From the NCBI GenBank assembly GCA_013214365.1, contig JABSPI010000069.1, positions 1 through 5,078 on the forward strand: a DNA stretch of 5,078 bases, written 5' to 3'. Below are positions 1-4,761 of the stretch, piece after piece. Source of the stretch: Erythrobacter sp. Its GTDB lineage: Bacteria > Pseudomonadota > Alphaproteobacteria > Sphingomonadales > Sphingomonadaceae. Under the pieces are notes generated by a model. That model saw only the letters and a program-made list of their open reading frames with translations, was not told the DNA's origin and made no database searches. The translations under genes were made by a program, and so were the position numbers. The stretch's first letter is position 1, and every line of letters starts with the position of its first letter.

Positions 1-158
1 TCACCACTGTTAACGGCGCGACGCTCAATGCCGCGGTCGTTGATGGCGCGGTGGTGTTGACCGATGCAGCCGGTGGCACCGCCACGGTGACCGCAACCGA
101 TGTCGCGGCATCCAACGGTCTGATCCATGTGATCGACACGGTGGTGATGCCGGGCTGA
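1..158 (+). CDS. Fasciclin (FAS1) domain protein, C-terminal fragment
   Basis: This is the 3' end of a gene that begins left of the window; 51 codons are visible, reading from base 3 and ending at TGA 156-158. The last residues, NGLIHVIDTVVMPG, match the conserved closing box of FAS1/fasciclin domains (typically NGVIHVID followed by a short hydrophobic stretch and a Pro). The preceding TVNGATLNAAVVDG and LTDAAGGTATVTATDV segments fit the beta strands before it. FAS1 proteins in bacteria are normally secreted or lipid-anchored adhesion-type proteins of about 150-200 residues for a single domain; this one ends directly after the domain. Signal peptide and domain number cannot be seen. A strong terminator lies 23 bp downstream, so the gene ends its transcription unit. 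Family assignment is fairly sure; the specific role is unknown. Confidence 0.85.
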   Translation, partial: TTVNGATLNAAVVDGAVVLTDAAGGTATVTATDVAASNGLIHVIDTVVMPG

Positions 159-181
159 TCGGCTCTGATCGATATGTAATG

Positions 182-217
182 AAAGGCGGGCCCCGGCATG
201 CCGGGGCCCGCCTTTTT
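182..217 (+). terminator. Strong rho-independent terminator after the fasciclin gene
   Basis: Bases 182-215 form a perfect 34-bp palindrome centred on GCATGC. Folded as RNA it gives a 15-bp GC-rich stem with a four-base CATG loop, and the right arm runs straight into a T-tract (213-217). The left arm starts with AAA, so the structure could also work on the minus strand, although no gene in the window reads into it from the right. It isolates the fasciclin gene from the lipoprotein gene that starts at 279. Confidence 0.92.
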
Positions 218-278
218 ATTGCCTGCCCGCTCAAGCGCGGGGTTTGGCCATTATCCGGTGTTCTGTTAGGTTTGGCCC

Positions 279-764
279 ATGACATTCTTGCACACCTCCA
301 CCGCGCCGCGTCCCCTCTCAATCGGGGGGCGTGCCGGTGTGGTTGCGGCGGCGATGACGATGATGCTGGCCGCGTGCGGATCTGATCCGGGCGAGATTTC
401 CCGCGACAGCCAGCCATTTGACGCAATCGCACCGCAAGCGACGATCTCCTTGCTTGGCAATGAACCGTTTTGGGGGGTCGAAATCGCGCCTGAAAATGAC
501 GGATATCGCGCCGTCTATTCCACCCCCGATAACAACCCGGGTACTGGCTTTGCCGTAACCCGTTTTGCCGGAAATAATGGCGTTGGTTTTACCGGCGAAT
601 TTGATGGGGAGGCGGTCCAGATCGCGGTGACGCCCGGGGCGTGCAGCGACACGATGAGCGACCGGATCTATCCCTACACTGCTACCGTGGCGATGGGGGA
701 GGTCACGCTGCTGGGATGCGGCTATACCAGCGATGAACCCTTCACCCAGACGCAAATGCCCTGA
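279..764 (+). CDS. Small predicted lipoprotein, COG3650-like domain
   Basis: The product has 161 residues. The N-terminus carries a lipoprotein signal: Arg residues at 11 and 18, a hydrophobic run at 20-31, and the lipobox LAAC with the acylated Cys at 33. The mature protein then has LLGNEPFWGVEI (about residues 58-69) and a C-terminal segment with TPGACSDTMSDRIYPYTATV and LLGCGY. These (NEPFW, C-D-MSD-x-YPY, GC-Y) are hallmarks I associate with the uncharacterised COG3650 family, often annotated as a membrane protein or found near META/HslJ-type proteins. The two conserved Cys may form a disulfide in the periplasm. The start at 279 has only a weak TAGG (267-270) upstream; a start at 354 would remove most of the signal peptide, so 279 is preferred. 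Role unknown; probably envelope-located. Flanked by terminator structures, so likely monocistronic. Confidence 0.8.
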   Translation: MTFLHTSTAPRPLSIGGRAGVVAAAMTMMLAACGSDPGEISRDSQPFDAIAPQATISLLGNEPFWGVEIAPENDGYRAVYSTPDNNPGTGFAVTRFAGNNGVGFTGEFDGEAVQIAVTPGACSDTMSDRIYPYTATVAMGEVTLLGCGYTSDEPFTQTQMP

Positions 765-776
765 CGCGGTGGATCG

Positions 777-803
777 GCGCGCGGCTTGGTGAAGCGCGCT
801 TTT
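777..803 (+). terminator. Possible intrinsic terminator after the lipoprotein gene
   Basis: GCGCGC at 777-782 pairs with GCGCGC at 794-799 across an 11-base loop, and TTTT follows at 800-803. It begins 12 bp after the TGA of the lipoprotein gene. The stem is short and the T-tract only four bases, so efficiency is uncertain; an alternative CTT/AAG pairing inside the loop competes. Confidence 0.45.
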
Positions 804-880
804 GGCCGGTCGGCTTTGGCGTCTCCTAACTATTGGATCAGTGTCGCACGCCGCCCCAATTGTGCCATGACCTCCCGCGC

Positions 881-887
881 AAGGAGG
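881..887 (+). promoter_or_regulatory. Shine-Dalgarno deciding the GFA-protein start
   Basis: AAGGAGG is a near-complete anti-16S match with 8 bases between it and ATG 896-898. It argues strongly for the 139-residue product rather than a longer form from a TTG at 833, which has no comparable site and would add 21 residues before the family's normal N-terminus. Confidence 0.88.
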
Positions 888-895
888 CGCGCATA

Positions 896-1315
896 ATGGC
901 CACTGACCCGACCACAACTGGTGGATGCCTATGCGGCAAGGTCCGCTACCGGATGACAGGGCCGGTGCGTATGTGCGTTGCGTGCCATTGCAAGAATTGC
1001 CAGCGTCAGGCCGGCAGCGCGCTGTCAGTGGTGATCGGGCTTGATGAAGACGCGATCGAGATCACTGGCACAGTGAAAACCTATCGCGACAAGGGCGAAA
1101 CCGGCGGGGATGTGTGGCGCCAGTTTTGCGGCGATTGCGGCTCGCCTTTGTTCACTATTGCGGATGCGGCGCCGGGGATGAAATTCATCAAAGCGGGCAC
1201 GCTCGATGACACATCCGCGCTGCGACCGGCATTTCATTGCTACACCAAGAGCAAGCAGGACTGGCTCACTCTGGGCGATTTGCCGCATTTTGCCGAAATG
1301 CCGCCCGAGGCATAA
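896..1315 (+). CDS. GFA-family zinc-binding protein (glutathione-dependent formaldehyde-activating-like)
   Basis: The 139-residue product has the complete Cys pattern of the GFA/CENP-V fold (Pfam GFA): CLC at residues 11-13, C27, the cluster C30-H-C32-x-x-C35, and CGDC at 78-81 followed by GSPLF. These cysteines bind two zinc ions in characterised members. The name comes from Paracoccus Gfa, proposed to speed S-hydroxymethylglutathione formation from formaldehyde and glutathione, but most paralogs in proteobacteria have no proven substrate and the formaldehyde role should not be assumed. The C-terminal FHCYTKSKQDWLTLGDLPHF segment is also typical of the family. No signal peptide, so cytosolic. 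Length is normal for the family. No formaldehyde dehydrogenase lies beside it in this window. Likely transcribed alone, given the possible terminator before it and 192 bp of noncoding DNA after it. Confidence 0.92.
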   Translation: MATDPTTTGGCLCGKVRYRMTGPVRMCVACHCKNCQRQAGSALSVVIGLDEDAIEITGTVKTYRDKGETGGDVWRQFCGDCGSPLFTIADAAPGMKFIKAGTLDDTSALRPAFHCYTKSKQDWLTLGDLPHFAEMPPEA

Positions 1316-1495
1316 CGCGCGCCTGTCGCAGCGCATCGGGCGCGCACCGCCTTTGCCCCCCGGCCAGCGCCGCAGGAACACCATCCCCCTTTGCACGTTT
1401 AAACAGCCATAGGCGCATGCAATCTGGCCCCGATCAGCCCCAATGACCGGTCCACAGAACCGATCGCATGCACAATTGTTACGGCATAGGCGAAC

Positions 1496-1499
1496 GAGG
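1496..1499 (+). promoter_or_regulatory. Short Shine-Dalgarno before a TTG start
   Basis: GAGG sits 8 bases before TTG 1508. An in-frame TAG at 1487-1489 closes the frame upstream, and the only other nearby candidate is CTG 1502, which would be too close to this site. The first in-frame ATG is codon 23, already inside the first helix of the receiver domain, so a non-ATG start is required. Confidence 0.6.
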
Positions 1500-1507
1500 C
1501 ACTGCTC

Positions 1508-1978
1508 TTGCAAAAGGCTGGCGCATCCCAGATTTATCACATCCTGTTGCTCGATGATGAGCCGCTGATCCTGATGGGGTTGGAGGATGAAGCCTGCGCG
1601 TGCGGGTTTGAGGTGCTGCTCGCCTCTGATTGCGGCGAAGCGCTCGACATGGTGCGCGGGCCTGCGCGGATTGATGTGGCCGTGCTCGATTTTCGGCTGG
1701 CTGGTGGGCGCAATTGCACCGCAGTGGCGCGCGCGCTGCAACGCCGCAACATCCCGTTTGTGCTGCATTCGGGCGATATGGATCTGTCCCGCGCCGATTG
1801 GCTGGTGACCGATGCGCCTTGCGGCTCGCCGAGTGGGGGCGACCCCAGCGACCCCAGCGCCCGGGCGCCGCTTATGGTGCAGGTCGCCAAGCCAAGCGCG
1901 GCCGATACGGTGATCGCGGCCGCGCGCGCGCTTGTCGAAGGGCATGCGGTGAACGCGGCATCGTCGCCAACGGCCTAG
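1508..1978 (+). CDS. Single-domain response regulator (receiver domain only)
   Basis: The product has 156 residues and consists of one CheY-like receiver domain with no output domain. The acidic pocket is DDE at 16-18 after a hydrophobic beta strand (YHILLLDDEPLI); the phosphoacceptor is D61 in VAVLDFRL; the switch hydroxyl residue is S88 in FVLHSGD; the conserved Lys is K128 in QVAKP. All catalytic residues are present, so it should accept phosphate from a histidine kinase or phosphotransfer protein, acting in trans or as a phosphate sink. Odd feature: between S88 and K128 there are about 40 residues where CheY has roughly 20, the extra being a Pro/Ser/Gly/Asp-rich loop (about 104-121) with a DPS-DPS repeat. 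The TTG start is preceded by GAGG; see the separate site. No kinase gene is visible nearby. Domain call is firm; the pathway is unknown. Confidence 0.9.
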   Translation: MQKAGASQIYHILLLDDEPLILMGLEDEACACGFEVLLASDCGEALDMVRGPARIDVAVLDFRLAGGRNCTAVARALQRRNIPFVLHSGDMDLSRADWLVTDAPCGSPSGGDPSDPSARAPLMVQVAKPSAADTVIAAARALVEGHAVNAASSPTA

Positions 1979-2022
1979 CCGCGGGTCACCGCCCGCCACT
2001 GCGAAATGAGCCAGCCCGAAAG

Positions 2023-2050
2023 GGCCCATCAAAACAGGCCCATTAAAACA
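2023..2050. repeat. Two tandem 14-bp units across the S41 stop codon
   Basis: GGCCCATCAAAACA (2023-2036) is followed immediately by GGCCCATTAAAACA (2037-2050), with one mismatch; another GGCC follows. The right unit contains the TAA stop (complement of 2043-2045) of the minus-strand peptidase gene. Read on the minus strand each unit contains CTGTTTTRA, so both copies keep a Leu-Phe-stop string. GGCC blocks can pair with each other ahead of TGTTTT, so weak transcription termination on the minus strand is possible but unproven. Confidence 0.8.
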
Positions 2051-3479
2051 GGCCGGGGATCTCCTGCTGCGCTGCGGTGCGCACTGCGCCTTGCAAGGGA
2101 ATGCGTTCGGGCGTGCGCTGCGCCACACCATTATCCTTGCCACCCGTGATCGCGGTGCATGTGCGCCCGGCGAGGAAGTCCAGCGCGACCGAGACCGAGG
2201 CCTCGTCGCGGTCACCCAGCGGACGCGAGATGTCGTCATTGGCCCGGCAGGTATTGGGCACCGAGTTTGCCAGCCCGGTGAAATACTCGCCGCCATCATC
2301 GGCATTGAGCGTTTGGAAGGCGACCGCGCGCACACGCAGATCACACTCGGCAAGGTCAAATCCGAATTGCCCAACCGGCTTGCCCGACGTGTTGCGCCCG
2401 ATCAGCGCGACATTGGCCGGATCAAGATAGGGCAGCATCGAATTGATCACCAGCTCGCTCGCCGATGCGCTGCTGCCGGTTGTGATAAAGGCGATCTTGC
2501 TGGCCTGGAGGGATTGCACCTCATTGGCAAAGAAGCGGGTGTCGTTCTCCGCTGATTTGGATTCGCGCAAAACCGTTTGGCTCCAAACCTGGCCAACCCG
2601 CCCCTCGCCCAGCAGATCGCCAAACGTATTGGCAACCGAGACCAGACCACCGCCATTATAGCGAAAATCAATGATCAATTCGGACACATTATTGGCATTG
2701 AACAGCTCAAACGCGCCGCGCAATTGCTCGGCCGCATCGCCCACGATGAAAGTGCGCAGGTTGAGATAGCCCACCTGCTTGCCGCCATCCTCGATGATCA
2801 ATGCCCCATAGCGGTCCGAAATCGGGTCGAGATCAAAGCTGGTCTTGGTGATGGTCGCCTCAACCACAGAGCCGTCGGTCCGCTCAAACCGGATCACCCG
2901 TGCAACGCCGGGATCGCTGGGGCCAAGCGCGTTCACCACAGCTTGTGGACCGCCGCTCGCCATCAGGGTGCTGACCAATTGCAGATTGCCCGCATCGGTG
3001 CCGATTGCCAGCAATTCGGTTCCGCGATCCATCCCGGCGGCAAAGCCGGGGGCGTTTTCGAACGCTTCGAACAAAAACACGCGGTTGGCGCCATTGTCAT
3101 AAGCAAGGCGAATGCCGAACCCGGCGCTCGCACCGGAATTGATCAGCGCGTTTTCGTCCGCAATCGAAGTCGCAAAGGTGAAGCCGCGATCACGCGATTG
3201 CGCGCGTGCCGGGGCAACCCGCGCATCGAGGAAATCCTGCACGCTGTTGAAATTGGCCGGATTGACAGTGTTGTCGAGCAGGTCGGGGAACAGATACCAT
3301 TCATCAAGCACATCATCGGCAAAGGCGATCTGGCTTGCGACCGAACAGGCCGTGGGTGTCGGGGTTCCCCCGCCGCCGGAAATCGGCGCTGGCGAATCGT
3401 CCCCGCCGCATGCAGCGAGCGATAGGGCAAGCAAACTGGCCAGTGCGATGCGACCGGCAAAAACGGGTTTGGATTTCAT
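2043..3479 (-). CDS. S41-family serine peptidase lipoprotein (C-terminal-processing type)
   Basis: The product has 478 residues. The N-terminus is a lipoprotein signal: K2 and K4, a hydrophobic stretch 11-22, and lipobox LAAC with Cys 24, followed by a flexible Gly/Pro/Thr linker (about 25-43). Then come a helical region (about 45-90), a PDZ-like region (about 118-212, with GFGIRL and APGFAAGMDRGTELLAIG), and the tail-specific protease domain. The latter has LIIDFRYNGGG (268-278) and GSSASASE (335-342), in which S339 aligns with the Ser nucleophile of Prc, and TSGKPVGQ with K367 as the catalytic Lys. The Ser-Lys dyad is therefore intact. The enzyme should cut proteins in the periplasm while anchored to a membrane. 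The C-terminal part has Cys residues (379, 411, 441) that may form disulfides. GGAG lies 12 bases before ATG, a long spacing. Divergent from the PEBP gene and convergent with the response regulator; likely monocistronic. Substrate unknown. Confidence 0.92.
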   Translation of the reverse strand: MKSKPVFAGRIALASLLALSLAACGGDDSPAPISGGGGTPTPTACSVASQIAFADDVLDEWYLFPDLLDNTVNPANFNSVQDFLDARVAPARAQSRDRGFTFATSIADENALINSGASAGFGIRLAYDNGANRVFLFEAFENAPGFAAGMDRGTELLAIGTDAGNLQLVSTLMASGGPQAVVNALGPSDPGVARVIRFERTDGSVVEATITKTSFDLDPISDRYGALIIEDGGKQVGYLNLRTFIVGDAAEQLRGAFELFNANNVSELIIDFRYNGGGLVSVANTFGDLLGEGRVGQVWSQTVLRESKSAENDTRFFANEVQSLQASKIAFITTGSSASASELVINSMLPYLDPANVALIGRNTSGKPVGQFGFDLAECDLRVRAVAFQTLNADDGGEYFTGLANSVPNTCRANDDISRPLGDRDEASVSVALDFLAGRTCTAITGGKDNGVAQRTPERIPLQGAVRTAAQQEIPGLF

Positions 3480-3589
3480 GAGAAGGCGCGACTCCGGCAG
3501 TGTAAACTCTTATCTTTGGGCTCTGAACGAACCCTTTCCTCCCACAATCAACATGCACAGGCCGCCCCGCGTGAGCAAGTGTAAGTGAG

Positions 3590-3603
3590 GTGCAATGTGC
3601 AAT
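3590..3603. repeat. Tandem GTGCAAT heptamer in a divergent intergenic region
   Basis: GTGCAAT occurs twice without a gap (ATTGCAC twice on the minus strand). A related GTGAGCAA lies at about 3571-3578. It sits 111 bp upstream of the peptidase start and 132 bp upstream of the PEBP start, a location where an operator or a -35-proximal element for the minus-strand gene could lie. No regulator family can be named from this motif. Confidence 0.5.
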
Positions 3604-3659
3604 CTGCGGGCGATCTTGAGCCAATTCGGTGCGTTTTTTGCAGGTTTTCCTCAGAAACT

Positions 3660-3695
3660 GGGGCAAATCACAGGGGGGGTCCCTCGTTTTGCCCC
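3660..3695 (+). promoter_or_regulatory. Nested hairpin in the likely PEBP leader
   Basis: GGGGCAAA (3660-3667) pairs perfectly with TTTGCCCC (3688-3695). Inside it AGGG (3672-3675) pairs with CCCT (3681-3684) around a GGGGT loop. The structure ends 40 bases before the PEBP ATG and is not followed by a T-tract on either strand, so it is not a standard terminator. It could be an RNA leader structure or a DNA-binding dyad; function unproven. Confidence 0.45.
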
Positions 3696-3735
3696 GTCGA
3701 TGGGACTAGCACCGTGAGGATGAAGAGACAGAATC

Positions 3736-4332
3736 ATGCCTGAATTGCCTGATTGGATTGCCAAGGCTCTGCCTGCGCAAGCGCGCCACCCCGGTCTTGC
3801 CATTGCCACGCTCGGCGATGCCAAGACGTTTGGGCGCGGTGGGTTTGCTCTCACCAGCCCGGCCTTCGCTGCCGGGGATGAGCTTGATCCATGCTTTACC
3901 GCCAAGGAAGAGGATGCGGTCGCCCCGCCATTGGAGTGGACCGCGCCGCCCCCCGGCTCGCAAGAATTGATCGTGATCGTGGAAGATGCCTCGAGCACGA
4001 GCGAGAGCCCCCAATGCCATTGGTTGGTGTGGGGCTTGGCCGGACAACGCGGCAAATTGCTCGAAGGTGAGACGCCGCCGCGTGCGGGCAAGAATGCGCA
4101 TGGCAATTCGGAATGGCTGTTGCCCGACCCGCCGGTTGGGGAGAGGCGCGATTACGTGTTCCAGCTGTTCGCCACAGATTTACCGCTGACATTGATGCCC
4201 GGCGCCAGCCGCGACGATGTGATGACAGCGATCAAGGGGTTCGTAACCGGTTGCGCGGTGCTGCATGCGCCGTTCACCGGGATTGAGGCCGATGATGGCT
4301 TCTTCGACGAAGACGACGACGATTTTGAATAA
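3736..4332 (+). CDS. YbhB/YbcL-type PEBP (Raf kinase inhibitor-like) protein
   Basis: The product has 198 residues. Its core (about 37-180) follows the phosphatidylethanolamine-binding protein family in order: LTSPAF (39-44), APPLEW (63-68), PPGSQELIVIVED (72-84), CHWLVWGL (94-101), a KNAHGNSEW stretch (119-127), DPPVGERRDYVFQLFATD (131-148), and a C-terminal TGCAVLHAPFTG helix-strand. E. coli YbhB and YbcL are the usual bacterial references; they bind ligands in a small anion pocket, but no physiological role is settled. Here the pocket motif usually written DPDAP is replaced by EDASSTSESP, while HW is kept. There is no signal peptide, so it is probably cytosolic. The last 13 residues (DDGFFDEDDDDFE) are an acidic tail outside the fold. 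SD is weak (AAGAGA, 3723-3728). It is probably co-transcribed with the SWIB gene 28 bp downstream. Confidence 0.88.
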   Translation: MPELPDWIAKALPAQARHPGLAIATLGDAKTFGRGGFALTSPAFAAGDELDPCFTAKEEDAVAPPLEWTAPPPGSQELIVIVEDASSTSESPQCHWLVWGLAGQRGKLLEGETPPRAGKNAHGNSEWLLPDPPVGERRDYVFQLFATDLPLTLMPGASRDDVMTAIKGFVTGCAVLHAPFTGIEADDGFFDEDDDDFE

Positions 4333-4346
4333 ACTGCCATAAATCC

Positions 4347-4353
4347 AAGGGAG
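4347..4353 (+). promoter_or_regulatory. Shine-Dalgarno of the SWIB gene
   Basis: AAGGGAG lies 7 bases before ATG 4361 and within the 28-bp gap after the PEBP stop. It is clearly better than the site of the upstream gene, so the SWIB protein may be made in greater amounts from the shared transcript. Confidence 0.75.
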
Positions 4354-4360
4354 AATAACA

Positions 4361-4603
4361 ATGGCAAATGCACTGCAAAAACCGATGAACCTGTCCGATG
4401 AGCTGGAAGCGATCGTTGGCAAGGGCCCAATGCCGCGCACCGAAGTGACTTCGAAAGTGTGGGCATATATCAAAGCCAACGACCTGCAAAAGCCAACCGA
4501 CAAGCGCACCATCGTGCCTGATGCCAAGCTGGGCGCGGTGATCGGCAATGACGAAATCAACATGATGAAGATGACCGGAAAAATTTCCAAGCACATCAGC
4601 TAA
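4361..4603 (+). CDS. Stand-alone SWIB/MDM2-domain protein
   Basis: The product has 80 residues, almost all of it one SWIB domain. The core signature VWAYIKANDLQKP (33-45) followed by DKRTIVPDAKLGAVIG (47-62) matches the SWIB consensus (W-x-YIK-x-x-x-LQ, then K-R-x-I-x-x-D-x-KL). A start motif MPRTEVTSK (24-32) corresponds to its first helix. In eukaryotes this fold occurs in SWI/SNF BAF60 subunits and MDM2. In bacteria it occurs fused to topoisomerase I in Chlamydia and as small separate proteins in several proteobacteria; a DNA- or nucleoid-linked role is often supposed but not shown for this type. The protein is rich in Lys and probably mildly basic. It follows the PEBP gene by 28 bp with its own strong ribosome site, so the two likely form an operon. 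Confidence 0.93.
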   Translation: MANALQKPMNLSDELEAIVGKGPMPRTEVTSKVWAYIKANDLQKPTDKRTIVPDAKLGAVIGNDEINMMKMTGKISKHIS

Positions 4604-4656
4604 GCGCTTCATCGCTTGAAATTCGGCGGCTCGGCCGGCGGCGCAGGATGCTTTTT

Positions 4657-4694
4657 GAAAGCTCGGGCGCAGCTGACCGGGCCGCTTTCGTTTT
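4657..4694 (+). terminator. Possible terminator of the PEBP-SWIB unit
   Basis: GAAAGC (4657-4662) pairs with GCTTTC (4684-4689), and an inner CGG/CCG pairing (4664-4666 with 4677-4679) may extend it; GTTTT follows. It lies 54 bp after the SWIB stop in a convergent intergenic region. The stem has an internal bulge and the T-tract is short, and a small competing GCTTT/AAAGC hairpin overlaps on the left (4650-4662), so confidence is moderate. Confidence 0.4.
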
Positions 4695-4736
4695 GGTGCT
4701 TTAGCTGGTGCTGCGTGGCTGGGCCCAATCTGCGCT

Positions 4737-4761
4737 CAGAGCCGGTTCCCAGAGCCGGTTC
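4737..4761. repeat. Two 12-bp direct repeats abutting the DoxX stop codon
   Basis: CAGAGCCGGTTC occurs at 4737-4748 and 4750-4761, identical and with a period of 13 bp. The last base of the right copy is the third base of the TAG stop of the minus-strand DoxX-like gene, so both copies lie directly downstream of that stop when read on its strand. No T-tract or clear hairpin accompanies them. Confidence 0.8.

Larger units (their letters stand above)
3480..3735. other. Divergent intergenic region between peptidase and PEBP genes
   Basis: These 256 bp contain no credible gene. They must hold the start signals of both flanking units. I see a heptamer tandem repeat (3590-3603), a T6 run (3634-3639), and a nested inverted repeat (3660-3695) close to the PEBP gene. 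I could not identify -35/-10 pairs with proper spacing on either strand with any confidence. The local composition is clearly less GC-rich than the coding DNA around it, as expected for promoter DNA. Confidence 0.7.

Noticed and set aside
833..895. Upstream TTG start extending the GFA protein by 21 residues
   Set aside because: The extension has no family similarity, and a near-perfect Shine-Dalgarno at 881-887 points to ATG 896.
318..917. Minus-strand open frame of 199 codons over the lipoprotein gene
   Set aside because: It would cross the lipoprotein gene and the promoter area of the GFA gene, and its composition is that of an antisense shadow.
1317..1345. GCGCGCC/GGCGCGC inverted repeat just after the GFA stop codon
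   Set aside because: The 7-bp stem encloses a 15-base loop and no T-tract follows, so it does not look like a terminator. Such pairs of GC-only words arise easily in this composition.
1316..1507. Possible small gene or RNA between the GFA and response regulator genes
   Set aside because: Short open frames here are tails of shadows without ribosome sites, and no clear promoter-terminator pair for a small RNA is visible.
1025..2374. Minus-strand open frame of 449 codons spanning the GFA and response regulator genes and the peptidase 3' end
   Set aside because: It runs antisense to two well-supported genes and in another frame of a third. Its translation is rich in Arg, Cys, His and Pro with no domain pattern, as expected from the opposite strand of GC-rich coding DNA.
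2577..3425. Plus-strand open frame of 282 codons opposite the S41 peptidase
   Set aside because: The peptidase frame has an intact signal peptide, PDZ-like region and catalytic dyad. The opposite frame has no recognisable motif or ribosome site.
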